Origin: CAVRQM01 sp963838805
GTDB lineage: Bacteria > Pseudomonadota > Alphaproteobacteria > Acetobacterales > Acetobacteraceae
Direction: 5' to 3'
NCBI GenBank assembly: GCA_963838805.1
Contig: CAWISK010000008.1
Coordinates: 248,001 to 312,000, forward strand
Length of the DNA: 64,000 nt
The translations under genes were made by a program, and so were the position numbers. The notes below the pieces were generated by a model. It ran no database searches and was not told the origin of the DNA. It was given only the letters and a program-made list of their open reading frames with translations. The first letter of the stretch is position 1, and every line of letters starts with the position of its first letter. Shown one piece after another: positions 31,496 to 40,674 of the stretch.

Positions 31496-33474
31496 CCGAA
31501 TCCCCATCCCTGCCAGTGCTGCGGCGCGCGGCGCGGCAGGAGCAGTTCCTCCAGGTCGTGAGCCGCGACGAGGCGGAATCCCGCTGGCGAGAGCACCTGC
31601 GGCTTGAGCCGCTGGGCGAGGAAATCGTTCCTCTCGCACGGGCGCATGGCCGGGTTCTGGCGCGAGAGGTCGTGGCGACGGCGGACGTGCCGGGCTTCGA
31701 CCGGGCCAGCGTCGACGGCTTCGCGATCCGCGCCGAGGATCTGGATTGTGCCTCGGACGATGCGCCCCGCCTGCTGCGCCTAGGTCCGGAGGTGCTGACG
31801 CCGGGCGTCCAGCCAGGGGAAGCGGTGGCGCCTGGCTGGGCCAGCGTGATCGCCACCGGCGGCATGGTGCCGCGCGGCGCCGACGCGATCGTGATGATCG
31901 AGCACACCGAACTGGTCGAGACCGGCGACACCCCGCAGATCCGGGTGACGCGTCCCGCTCACGCCGGACAGTTCATCGCCACTGCCGGCTCGGACATCGC
32001 GCGCGGCGAAACGGTGCTGCGCCAGGGGCATCTGGTCACCGCGCGCGAGATCGGCATGCTGGCCGCGATCGGTCTCGCGTGCGTGCCGGTCTGGCGCCGC
32101 CCGCGTGTTGCCATCGTCTCGACCGGCAACGAGATCGTGACCCCCGGCAGCTCGATCCAGCCCGGCCAGGTGTTCGACAGCAACGCCGCCATTCTTGCCG
32201 CCTCGGTCGAGGAATTGGGCGCGGAGCCGCTCATGCAAGGGATCGTGCCCGACCAACCCGAGGCGCTCGCGGCTGCGGTGGATCGCGCGCTGGATGAGGC
32301 GGATGCGGTGCTGCTCTCCGGCGGCACGTCAAAGGGGGCAGGCGATCTCGCCTATCACGCCGTTGCACGGCTGCGCGATCCCGGCATCGTCGTGCATGGC
32401 GTGGCGCTCAAGCCCGGCAAGCCGCTTTGCCTCGCCGTCTCGCGGGGCAAGCCGATCGCCATCCTGCCCGGCTTCCCGACCTCGGCGATCTTCACCTTCC
32501 ACGCCATCGTGGCCCCGGTGCTGCGCGCCCTGGGCGGCCGCCCGGCGGCGCCGCAGGAGAGCATCCGCGCCACGTTGCCGATGCGCATCTCCTCCGAACT
32601 GGGCCGCACCGAGTATGTGCTGAGCGCCCTGGTGCGCGCCTCGGATGGCGGGCTGGCCGCCTACCCCACCGCGAAAGGATCGGGTGCGGTGACAAGCTTC
32701 GGCCAGGCGGACGGGTTCTTTGCCGTGCCCGCCGGGGTCACGACGGTCGCCGCCGGCACACCGGTCGAGGTGCAATTGATCGGCGCCGGATTGCGTCTTG
32801 CCGATCTGGTGGTCATCGGCAGCCATTGCGTCGGGCTCGACCTGATGATCGGGCTGCTCGAACAGGATGGGCTGGCCGTGAAGGCGCTCTCGGTCGGCAG
32901 CCTTGGCGGTCTCGCGGCGGCCAGGCGCGGCGAGTGCGACATTGCCGGTGTGCATCTGATGGATCCGGTCACCGGCGAGTACAACCGTCCGTATCTCACG
33001 GACATGCTGACCCTGCTGCCGGGCTACGGCCGCTTGCAGGGCGTGGTGTTCCGCTCGGGCGACGCGCGCTTCCAGGACTGCGGCTCGGCCGAGGCGGCGG
33101 CTGCCAGGGCGCAGGCCGACCCGGCCATGCTCATGGTCAACCGCAACGCCGGGAGCGGCACGCAAATCCTGATCGACCGCCTGCTGGGCGGGGCCACGCC
33201 CGCCGGCTACACGGCGCAGCCGAAATCGCACAATGCGGTGGCGGTCGCGGTGGCGCAGCATCGCGCGGATTGGGGCGTCACTATCGAGACGGTGGCGCGC
33301 CAGTACGGGCTGGGGTTCTTGCCGCTGCAGGCGGAGCAGTATGATTTCGTCGTGCCGAAAGCGCGGCTCGAACGGCCGCCGGTCCAGCGCTTCATGGCCC
33401 TGCTGCGCAGCCCCGGCGTGCGGGAGGCGTTGCGCCAGCGGGGCTTTGCTCCCGCATCGCTCGACGCCATGTGA
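31492..33474 (+). CDS. MoeA fused to a periplasmic-binding-protein-like domain (paralogue 2)
   Basis: Two-domain protein of 660 residues. Residues 1-420 are MoeA: DVPGFDRASVDGFAIRAED, GADAIVMIEHTE, IVSTGNEIVTPG and the catalytic LLSGGTSKGAGD, with LPGFPTSAIFTFH. Residues 430-660 form a PBP-like domain (PF12727 type) with HCVGLDLMIGLLEQ, GSLGGLAAARRGECDIAGVHLMDP and RNAGSGTQILIDRLL. The second domain resembles the molybdate- or ligand-sensing module seen beside ModE-like regulators, and may deliver or sense oxyanion or cofactor (inference). Overlaps moeA paralogue 1 by 4 bases; fdhD follows within 6 bases. Confidence 0.88.
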   Translation: MTESPSLPVLRRAARQEQFLQVVSRDEAESRWREHLRLEPLGEEIVPLARAHGRVLAREVVATADVPGFDRASVDGFAIRAEDLDCASDDAPRLLRLGPEVLTPGVQPGEAVAPGWASVIATGGMVPRGADAIVMIEHTELVETGDTPQIRVTRPAHAGQFIATAGSDIARGETVLRQGHLVTAREIGMLAAIGLACVPVWRRPRVAIVSTGNEIVTPGSSIQPGQVFDSNAAILAASVEELGAEPLMQGIVPDQPEALAAAVDRALDEADAVLLSGGTSKGAGDLAYHAVARLRDPGIVVHGVALKPGKPLCLAVSRGKPIAILPGFPTSAIFTFHAIVAPVLRALGGRPAAPQESIRATLPMRISSELGRTEYVLSALVRASDGGLAAYPTAKGSGAVTSFGQADGFFAVPAGVTTVAAGTPVEVQLIGAGLRLADLVVIGSHCVGLDLMIGLLEQDGLAVKALSVGSLGGLAAARRGECDIAGVHLMDPVTGEYNRPYLTDMLTLLPGYGRLQGVVFRSGDARFQDCGSAEAAAARAQADPAMLMVNRNAGSGTQILIDRLLGGATPAGYTAQPKSHNAVAVAVAQHRADWGVTIETVARQYGLGFLPLQAEQYDFVVPKARLERPPVQRFMALLRSPGVREALRQRGFAPASLDAM

Positions 33475-33479
33475 CGCGA

Positions 33480-34371
33480 ATGCAGGATACCAGCGTGACG
33501 CCCGATTTTCGTGTCCGCCCGAACCCGGACGACCCCCGCTCTGACCGTGCGCCTGACCGGCACGGATCACACCGGCGCCACGGTCGAGACGCGCGTCCCG
33601 GTGGAGCGGTCGCTGACGCTATTCCTCAACGGCCAGGAGATCGTCACCGCCATGACGATCGGCGACTATCCCGAGGATCTGGCGATCGGCTATTTTCTGA
33701 ACCAAGGCATGCTGCGTCCGGACGATGTCATCACCGGGATCGACTACGATCCGGAGATCGCCGTGGTCGTCGTGCGCACCGAGCGCAAGACGAACTACGA
33801 AGAGAAGCTTCGGAAGAAGACGCAGACCTCCGGCTGCGCGCAGGGCACGGCATTCGGCGATCTGATGGACGTGATCGAAGGCGTGCGTCTGCCGCAAGCC
33901 GAGCTGCGCACGTCCTGGCTGTATCGCCTGGCGCACGTCATCAACACGATGCCGTCGCTGTACCTGGAGGCGGGTGCCATCCACGGCGCGGTGCTGTGCC
34001 GGCACGACGAGCCGTTGATCTACATGGAGGATGTCGGCCGCCACAACGCGGTGGACAAGATCGCCGGGCACATGCACCGGCACAGCATCGCGGGCGGCGA
34101 CAAGATCTTCTACACGACCGGCCGCCTCACATCGGAAATGGTCATCAAGACGGTGCGGATGGGTATTCCCATCCTCGTCTCGCGCTCCGGCTTCACCGGC
34201 TGGGGTGTCGAGCTGGCGCGCAATGCCGGCCTGACGCTGATCGGGCGCGCGCGGGGCAAGCGGTTCCTGGCCCTTTCCGGCGCCGAGCGCATCGTGTTCG
34301 ACCAGAGCCTGGACAGCGTGGCCGAGGAGGAAGCGCGGCACCGGCGCAAGGCGGCGGTGGATGCAGAGTGA
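33480..34371 (+). CDS. fdhD: FdhD, formate dehydrogenase sulfur carrier (one frameshift)
   Basis: Transfers sulfur from IscS to the bis-MGD cofactor of formate dehydrogenase, required for FDH activity, so it fits beside fdhAB. Motifs: FLNGQEIVTAMTIGDYPEDLAIGY, MEDVGRHNAVDKI and YTTGRLTSEMVIK, typical of the family. The loop that is CxxC in Escherichia coli reads TSGCAQG here and has a single Cys. The natural start is probably ATG 33480 (MQDTSVTPDFRV) with an extra C near 33535 (five C where four restore the frame), giving 296 residues; a GTG at 33511 is the unbroken alternative. Overlaps mobA by 11 bases. Confidence 0.9.
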
Positions 34372-34996
34372 CGTGCCGGCGACGCTTGGCGGCATCCTCG
34401 CCGGCGGCCTCGCGCGACGGCTGGGCGGCGGCGACAAGGGGCTGCGCAGCATCGCCGGGCGCAGCGTGCTGGCGCGGCTGGTCGAGCGCATGGCGCCGCA
34501 GGTGACGCGGCTTGTGTTAAACGCCAACGACGATCCGGCACGGTTCGCGCATCTCGGGCTGCCGGTCCTGGCCGATAGCCTGCCCGATCATCCCGGACCG
34601 CTTGCCGGCGTGCTGGCGGTCATGGACTGGACCGCCACCGCCGAGACCGGAATTGAGTGGGTGCTGACCCTTCCCGGCGACGCGCCCTTCCTGCCGCGCG
34701 ATCTCGTGTCCCGGCTGCACGCCGAGCGGCTGCGCGCCGGCGCCACGCTGGCCTGTGCCGCCTCCGATGGCCGGACCCATCCGGTCATTGCGGTATGGCC
34801 CGTCTCGATGAGGCACGAGTTGCGGCAGGCGGTTTCCGTCGAGGGCATCCGCAAGATCGACCGCTTCACCGCGCGCCATGCCACCGTCGCGGTCGAATGG
34901 CCTGTGGCCCCGGTCGATCCGTTCTTCAACGTCAACACGCTGGAGGATCTGGCCGAGGCCGACCGAATTGCCGGCGCCGTGCCTGACGCTTGCTGA
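34361..34996 (+). CDS. mobA: MobA, molybdenum cofactor guanylyltransferase
   Basis: Adds GMP to molybdopterin to give the MGD cofactor used by formate dehydrogenase. The nucleotide-binding signature GGILAGGLARRLGGGDKGL lies at residues 9-28, then LVLNANDD, LPGDAPFLP with the metal-binding Asp, and the C-terminal FFNVNTLEDLAEAD. At 211 residues it has the normal MobA length and is unbroken. It overlaps the end of fdhD and is the last gene of the mobB operon, so the operon supplies the whole last stage of cofactor maturation for the formate dehydrogenase. Confidence 0.92.
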   Translation: MQSDVPATLGGILAGGLARRLGGGDKGLRSIAGRSVLARLVERMAPQVTRLVLNANDDPARFAHLGLPVLADSLPDHPGPLAGVLAVMDWTATAETGIEWVLTLPGDAPFLPRDLVSRLHAERLRAGATLACAASDGRTHPVIAVWPVSMRHELRQAVSVEGIRKIDRFTARHATVAVEWPVAPVDPFFNVNTLEDLAEADRIAGAVPDAC

Positions 34997-35026
34997 TTGG
35001 TCGCGAGCGGGAGGAAGGTTTTCTTT

Positions 35027-35060
35027 CCCTCCGAGCACGGGGAGGGTGGCCCGGAGGGCC
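35027..35060. terminator. Two small stem-loops in the mobA/moeA convergent gap
   Basis: CCCTCC (35027-35032) pairs with GGAGGG (35041-35046), and GGCCC (35048-35052) with GGGCC (35056-35060). They lie between two convergent operons and could end transcription from both sides. The segment GGGAGGGTGGCCCGGAGGG looks like a dispersed intergenic repeat of alphaproteobacteria, which I cannot verify here. Confidence 0.4.
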
Positions 35061-35108
35061 GGGTGGGGTTGTGCAAGCCTCAGAAGCTTCGCCCCATGGT
35101 ATGACACG

Positions 35109-36360
35109 CTACCAGAGCAGTTCGTACGGCAGATAGCCGACCAGGTCTCCGGGTCCGATCGCCGTCACATCCTCGGCCAGTTCGACCAGTCCCTCGGTCT
35201 CGGTGAGCGACGTCAAAATTCCCGCGCCCTCGACCGGATGTTTCCGCGCGCGCGGCGTCCCGTCGGACCCAGGAACCAGGTGCACCCGCACATATTCGCG
35301 CCGCCCGGCCTTCTTGCGGTGGCTGAAATCGGCCCGGACCCGCAGCATCGTGGGGGCGGGCGGCACGGCGCCCCCAAGCGCCGCCAGCATCGCGCGGACG
35401 AGATGGACGAAGGTGACGAACGCCGCGACCGGATTGCCGGGCAGCCCCATGAACGGCACGCCGGCCACGCTGCCGACCGCCACCGGGCGCCCCGGCTTGA
35501 TCGCCAACCGCCAGTACGTGATGTGGCCGATGGCCTCGATCGCTTCGCGGACGTGATCCTCCTCGCCGGTGGACACGCCGCCCGAGGTCAGCAGAAGGTC
35601 ATGGCCGCGCGCGGCATCATCCAGCGCCTGCGCGGTCGCGTCACGCTGGTCCGGGAGAATGCCGAAATCGGTGACGCGCGCGCCGCCCCGGCGCAGCAGG
35701 GCTGCGAGCAGGACGCGATTGGAATCGTACCGCTGCGCGGCACCGGCCACGCCGCCCGGCTCCACCAATTCGTCGCCGGTCGAGAACAGCGCCACGCGCA
35801 GGGGGCGCCGCACCTTCAGGCATCGCAGCCCGAGTGCCGCGGCGAGCGCCAGATCCTGTGGCCGCATGATTCGCCCGGCCGTCAGGGCGCGAGCGCCTTT
35901 GGCGACATCCTCGCCACGCTGCCTGGTGTTGGCACCGCGCCGCAGGCCGCCCGGAAAATGCACCCGGTTCGCCTCGTCGAGCCGCGTGTCCTCCTGCATG
36001 AACACGGTGTCAGCACCATCCGGCAGCACGGCTCCGGTGAAGATGCGCAGCGTGGCGCCCGGCGCGAGCGCGGTCTCCGGCACCGCTCCGGCCACGAGAC
36101 GTCCGACCAAGGGCAACTCGGGCGAGCGGTCGAGATCGGCTAGCCGGACGGCGTAGCCGTCAACCGCCGAGTTGTCGAACGGCGGCAGATCGAGCGGTGC
36201 GATCACATTTTCGGCGAGCACCCGGCCATCCGCATCGAGCAGCTCTCACCGTCTCCGCGCCGGCGACGCAGGCCACCTGCTCGGCGACGACTCGAAGTGC
36301 CGCGTCAACGCTCAGCAGCTTGCCGCCGAAGGCGAAGCAGTCGTCCGAGAGTTGTGCCAT
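35109..36360 (-). CDS. moeA: MoeA molybdopterin molybdenumtransferase (paralogue 3, one frameshift)
   Basis: The most canonical MoeA of the three in this window: PLDLPPFDNSAVDGYAVR, GAVLPDGADTVFMQED, IMRPQDLALAAALG, ALFSTGDELVEPG and LLTSGGVSTGEEDHV, with MGLPGNPVAAFV. The frame breaks near 36243, upstream of VLAENVIAPLDLP. The N-terminus MAQLSDDCFAFGGKLLSVDAAL begins at 36360, giving about 417 residues. It follows the chorismate mutase by 27 bases on the minus strand, in a different operon from the other two. It is probably the housekeeping copy and the plus-strand copies are dedicated to the formate dehydrogenase (inference). Confidence 0.88.
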
Positions 36361-36387
36361 CCGCGCCTCCGGAGACAGGCCGTCGGA

Positions 36388-36744
36388 TCAACTATGCGAC
36401 AGCCGTTCCGGTTCCTGGAAACGGGCCTCGATGGGCTCCGGGGCGAGCGCTCGTGGCACCGCCTCATGATGGCGGATGACCTCGCGGATGACGAAGGCGA
36501 GGAATTTCTCGGCGAACTCCGGATCCAGCCTGGCCGCGACCGCCAATTGTCGCAGACGGGCGACCTGCGTTGCTTCTCTCTTCGGATCGGCGGGCGGCAG
36601 ATGGTGCCGCGCCTTCAACGCGCCGACCTTCTGCGTGCATCGGAAACGCTCCGCCAGCATATGAATGACGGCCGCATCGATATTGTCGATGCTGGCACGC
36701 AATTCATGGAGTTCCGCCAGGGCGGCGGCATCAACGTCCGCCAT
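36388..36744 (-). CDS. Chorismate mutase, AroQ type
   Basis: All-helical AroQ-class chorismate mutase of 118 residues, converting chorismate to prephenate for Phe/Tyr synthesis. The first helix contains LHELRASIDNIDAAVIHMLAERF, with Arg and Asp as in the active site, followed by the conserved VGALKARHHLPPADPKRE (Lys and Arg/Glu residues). The C-terminal helix EKFLAFVIREVIRHHE completes the fold. Its ATG follows the TAG of the upstream transporter with no gap, so the two are translated together. Confidence 0.88.
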   Translation of the reverse strand: MADVDAAALAELHELRASIDNIDAAVIHMLAERFRCTQKVGALKARHHLPPADPKREATQVARLRQLAVAARLDPEFAEKFLAFVIREVIRHHEAVPRALAPEPIEARFQEPERLSHS

Positions 36745-37983
36745 CTAGGCGTGCCGCCGATGCAGGTCGGGCAGGAACGCCGTGAGCAATCCGATCGCAG
36801 GCAGGAACGCGCAGACGCGATAGACGAAATCAATCCCCTTTGCATCCGCCAGCACCCCGAGTCCGGCCGCTCCCAGGCCGCCCAGCCCGAAGGCGAGTCC
36901 GAAGAACATCCCGGAGATCATGCCGATCTTGCCCGGTACCAGCTCCTGCGCGAACACGATGATGGCGGAGAAGGCCGAGGACAGGATCAGCCCGATCGGC
37001 ACGACCAGGATCATGGTCCAGGTGTAGTTCACGAACGGCAGCGCCAAGGTGAACGGCAGCACGCCAAGGATCGATGCCCAGATCAGGTATTTGCGGCCGA
37101 TCCGGTCGCCGATCGGACCGCCCAGGAAGGTGCCGACCGCGCCCGATGCCAGGAACACGAACAGGCTGATCTGCGCCCCCTGCATCGACACCCCGAATTT
37201 GTGGATCAGGTAGAACGTGAAGTACGTGCCGATGCTCGCGAGATAGATGAACTTCGAAAACATCAGGGCCATCAGGATGGCCAGGGCGGAGGCAACGCGC
37301 CGTCGCGTGAGTGCAGCGATGCCGTCCGACACGCGCCCGGCTTTCGGCCGGGACAGATGCAGGTGGCTCGCATACCAGCGGCCGACATTGAACAGCAGGA
37401 CCATGCCGATCAGGGCCAGGATCGAGACGTACTGCACGCTATGCTGGCCGAGCGGCACCACCAGGAACGCCGCCAGCAACGGGCCGAGCGACGAGCCGGT
37501 ATTGCCGCCCACCTGAAACAGCGCCTGCGCAAAGCCGTAGCGGCCGCCCGAGGCCATGCGCGCGACCCGCGAACTTTCCGGGTGGAAGATCGAGCTGCCG
37601 ACGCCCACGAGTGCCGCCGCGCACAGGATGGAGGTGAATGTATCCGCCCGCGACAGCAGCAGCAGCCCCAGGAAGGTCGAGCCCATCCCCGCGGCCAGCG
37701 AATACGGCAGCGGCCGCCGGTCGGTATAGGTGCCGATCAGCGGCTGCAGGATCGAGGCGGTGAACTGGAACGCCAGCGTGATCATGCCGATCTGCCCATA
37801 GCTCAGGCGGTAGTCGCGCTGGAACATCGGATACAGCGCCTGGATGACCGACTGCATCGTGTCGTTCACCATGTGCGAGGCACTGAGCGCGAGGAGGATG
37901 ACAAGGGTGGTCTGCTCCGCCGCGCGTTGCGGGGCCGAGTGGGCCAGGGCCGGGCTGAACGGGGCGGAAACCTGCTTCTGCAT
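36745..37983 (-). CDS. fsr: Fsr-type major facilitator (fosmidomycin-resistance family)
   Basis: Twelve-helix MFS exporter of about 412 residues resembling fosmidomycin-resistance protein Fsr. Landmarks: ASHMVNDTMQSVIQALYPMF in helix 1, FQFTASILQPLIGTYTDRRP as the A-loop, SSIFHPESSRVARMASGGRYG, and GTFLGGPIGDRIGRK in the second half, all as in Fsr. The natural substrate is unknown; drug export is the family's best-known property. I prefer ATG at 37983 (MQKQVSAPF), with 38016 as alternative. Followed directly by the chorismate mutase. Confidence 0.85.
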   Translation of the reverse strand: MQKQVSAPFSPALAHSAPQRAAEQTTLVILLALSASHMVNDTMQSVIQALYPMFQRDYRLSYGQIGMITLAFQFTASILQPLIGTYTDRRPLPYSLAAGMGSTFLGLLLLSRADTFTSILCAAALVGVGSSIFHPESSRVARMASGGRYGFAQALFQVGGNTGSSLGPLLAAFLVVPLGQHSVQYVSILALIGMVLLFNVGRWYASHLHLSRPKAGRVSDGIAALTRRRVASALAILMALMFSKFIYLASIGTYFTFYLIHKFGVSMQGAQISLFVFLASGAVGTFLGGPIGDRIGRKYLIWASILGVLPFTLALPFVNYTWTMILVVPIGLILSSAFSAIIVFAQELVPGKIGMISGMFFGLAFGLGGLGAAGLGVLADAKGIDFVYRVCAFLPAIGLLTAFLPDLHRRHA

Positions 37984-38085
37984 GACGCGCTTTCGATGCG
38001 TGGGTGCTTCGGCCAAACGTTATATCGCGATGCACAAAGCGCGACATGCGGTTTGTGCATCACCGTCCCGCGAGAGCGCGCGGAG

Positions 38086-38478
38086 CTAGAGCTTCGGCCA
38101 GCGCGCCACCCGGTCCGCTTCCTGCGCGGGTGTGAGCGCTGGCGCGTCCGCCACCGGCGTCGGGTGGCCAGGCAGCAGCGCCGGATCGGCCCAGCAATCG
38201 ACCACACCCAGGCTGCGCGTGCAGAACAGCGGCGGCGCAGGCAGACCCTCGCGCGGGACGCAATAGCTCTTGCCCTGCTCCAGCCGCACCACCGAGCAGT
38301 CGCGGCCAGACAGGACGGAATAGGCGAGGTCGCCCAAGCCGCGCCCGAAAACCGGGATCGCTACCACGGCCTCCACCCCGGCGAACGCTCCCGCCGCCTC
38401 GTTGAACGGCGCGCAGCCGACCGGGCCCGCCAGCAGGCAGGCGGCAACCGCCAGCACGGGGGCCTGGGAGGACCGCAT
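38086..38478 (-). CDS. Small putative lipoprotein of unknown function
   Basis: About 130 residues. The N-terminus MRSSQAPVLAVAACLLAGPVGC has a short positive stretch, a hydrophobic core and a Cys at 22 that fits a lipobox loosely (GPVGC), suggesting a lipid-anchored envelope protein. Conserved-looking features are four cysteines (DCSVVRLE, YCVPREG, LFCTRSL, VDCWADP), possibly two disulfides, and a Pro-rich tail. No family recognised. It is divergent from the YfgM-like operon. Confidence 0.6.
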   Translation of the reverse strand: MRSSQAPVLAVAACLLAGPVGCAPFNEAAGAFAGVEAVVAIPVFGRGLGDLAYSVLSGRDCSVVRLEQGKSYCVPREGLPAPPLFCTRSLGVVDCWADPALLPGHPTPVADAPALTPAQEADRVARWPKL

Positions 38479-38599
38479 GTGACTTTCTCCGCCAGCCACG
38501 ATGAACAGGCGGTTGCGGAGGCGGTTTGCCCCGCGCGGAGGTCATCGCTATGGTCCGCATGCCTGTCCCCGCGTCGGCGCGGCCGCGGCGGGCCGGACC

Positions 38600-39316
38600 A
38601 TGAGGATTGCGGTGCCCGATATTTTCGACGAGGTCGCAGAAGACCTCCGCGCCGAGCAGATGCGCAATCTGTTCAAGCGCTATGGCGGTCTGCTGATCGC
38701 GGCCGTGATCCTGCTGATCGCGGGCGCGGGCGCGTGGCAGGCATGGAAATGGTACGACGGCCGCAGGATCGCCCGCACCGCGGAGAGCTATATGGCCGCG
38801 CTGAAGATTGCCGAGGGCCATCCGGGGCCGGGCCGGCAGGCAGCCGTGCCGATGTTCGCCGCCATCGCCCGCACCGGCGCCAGCGAGGGCTACCGCGCCC
38901 TGGCCCGGCTGCGGGAAGCGGCGCTGCTGGCCGAAGCCGGCAATCTCTCCGGCGCCAGCGCACTCTGGGCCAAGGTGCGCGACGACAGCGGCGCCGACCG
39001 CCTGCTGCGCGACGTGGCCGGGCTGCAATGGGCGGAGCACCAGCTCGACTTCGGCGACCCGGCGCAAGTGGCCACCCGCCTGCAACCCCTGGCAAGTCCC
39101 GACAATCCGTTCCACGGCCTTGCAGAGGAAGCGCAGGCGCTGCTCGCCATCAGGCAGGGCCGCACGGACGCCGGGCGCGACATGCTGAAGCAACTCTCCC
39201 ACGATGAGACGGCGCCAGAGGGGGTGCGCCAGCGTGCCAGCAGCCTGCTGTCGCAACTCGGCCAGCCGGCACCTCCACCCGCACCGAAAGCCCAGGCCAA
39301 GGCCGGCGCATCGTGA
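38600..39316 (+). CDS. YfgM/TPR-like inner-membrane protein
   Basis: Membrane-anchored tetratricopeptide-like protein of 238 residues. The cytosolic N-terminus DEVAEDLRAEQMRNLFKRYG is followed by one transmembrane helix (GLLIAAVILLIAGAGAWQAW) and a periplasmic helical-repeat domain ending in a Pro/Ala/Lys tail. In Escherichia coli the analogous YfgM sits beside bamB and der and works as a chaperone at the SecYEG exit; the same neighbours are present here. ATG 38600 with the family N-terminus is preferred over an upstream ATG at 38501. Ends overlapping the bamB start by 4 bases. Confidence 0.82.
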   Translation: MRIAVPDIFDEVAEDLRAEQMRNLFKRYGGLLIAAVILLIAGAGAWQAWKWYDGRRIARTAESYMAALKIAEGHPGPGRQAAVPMFAAIARTGASEGYRALARLREAALLAEAGNLSGASALWAKVRDDSGADRLLRDVAGLQWAEHQLDFGDPAQVATRLQPLASPDNPFHGLAEEAQALLAIRQGRTDAGRDMLKQLSHDETAPEGVRQRASSLLSQLGQPAPPPAPKAQAKAGAS

Positions 39317-40666
39317 CTGACGTGACCCGACCTGACCCACGCGGCGCCCGGCTGGGGCGCCGGGCGGCCCTGCTGCTGCCGCTCGCGACCGGCGGATGCA
39401 GCCTCTTCGACAACTGGTTCGGCGAAACCGAAGACTCCGCTCCCGGGCAAGCGCTACCCCGTGATGGCGGTGAACCGCGGGCTCGAGGTGGGCGACTCGA
39501 ATACAATTCGCGTGGTGCTGCCGCCGCCCGTAGTCAATCCCTCCTGGCCGCAGGCAGGCGGCAACGCCGCTCATGTCATGGGGCATCTGGCCGCGCGTGA
39601 CGTGCTGGCCGAGGCATGGACCGCCAGCATCGGCGCGGGCGGCGGCTACCGGCGCAAGATCACGGCGCGCCCGGTCGCCGCCGACGGACGGGTGTTCGCG
39701 ATGGACAGCGACGCCACCGTCACCGCCGTCGATGCGCATGTCGGCCGCCGGCTGTGGCGGCTCGATACTCGGGCCAAGCACGACCGCAGCGGCAATGTGG
39801 GCGGCGGGCTGGGGCTGGACGGCGGCGTGCTGTACGCCACCACCGGGCGCGGCGACGCGCTGGCGATCGACCCGGCCAACGGCCACGTGAAATGGCGCAA
39901 GAACCTCGGCAACGCGGCGCGAGCCGCGCCGACGATCGCTGACGGCAGGCTGTTCATCCCGCTGCTCGACGGCCGGGTGGTGGCGCTGGCCGCCCCTGAC
40001 GGCGCGCAGCTCTGGTCGTACCAGGGGACGGCCGCCGATACGGAGATTCTGGGGCTGCCGTCACCCGCCTATGCGGATGGCATCGTGGTCGCGGGCTTCG
40101 GCTCGGGCGATCTCGTGGCGCTGCGCGGCAATAGCGGCTCGGTGGTCTGGAGCGACACGCTGGCCTCGGGGGCGGGCCGCACCAGCGTGATCGACCTGCC
40201 CTCGGTCCGGGCCATGCCGATCATCGACAACGGCCAGGTGTTCGCGGTCAGCCTGGGCGGCCTCCTGGTCAGCCTCGACCTGCGCTCCGGCCGGCGCATC
40301 TGGGAGCGGGACGTGGGCTCGGGCGAGACTCCGTGGCTCGCCGGCGACTGGCTGTTCATCCTGTCCGCCGACATGCGCGCGGCGGCGCTGAACCGCGCGG
40401 ACGGCACGGTGGCTTGGGTGACGCCGCTGCCCCGCTACAAGAACGAGAAGGACCAGACCGGCCCGATCCATTGGATCGGGCCGACCCTGGTCTCCGATCG
40501 CCTGGTGTTCGCGGGCAGCATCCATAGCGCCGTGGCGCTGAGCCCCTATACCGGCAAGGTTCTCGGGCGCCAGGATCTGTCCGCGGCGCCTTCTGTCGAG
40601 CCGGTGGTGGCGGACCGCACGCTCTACATCGTCACCGACGATGCGACCTTGCTGGCGCTGCGCTAG
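39313..40666 (+). CDS. bamB: BamB outer-membrane assembly lipoprotein (one frameshift)
   Basis: Eight-bladed PQQ-type propeller lipoprotein of the beta-barrel assembly machinery. Signal and lipobox: LLLPLATGGCSLF. After a shift near 39440 the next frame gives LPGKRYPVMAVNRGLEV, and propeller repeats follow, such as VTAVDAHVGRRLWRLDT, ALAIDPANGHVKWRKNL and VALAAPDGAQLWSYQG, each with the AxDxxTGxxxW-like motif. The joined product is about 451 residues. Starts at GTG overlapping the previous stop, and the der gene follows after 8 bases, the classic order YfgM-BamB-Der. A single shift in such a conserved gene is most likely a sequence error. Confidence 0.9.
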
Positions 40667-40674
40667 GCTTGGCC

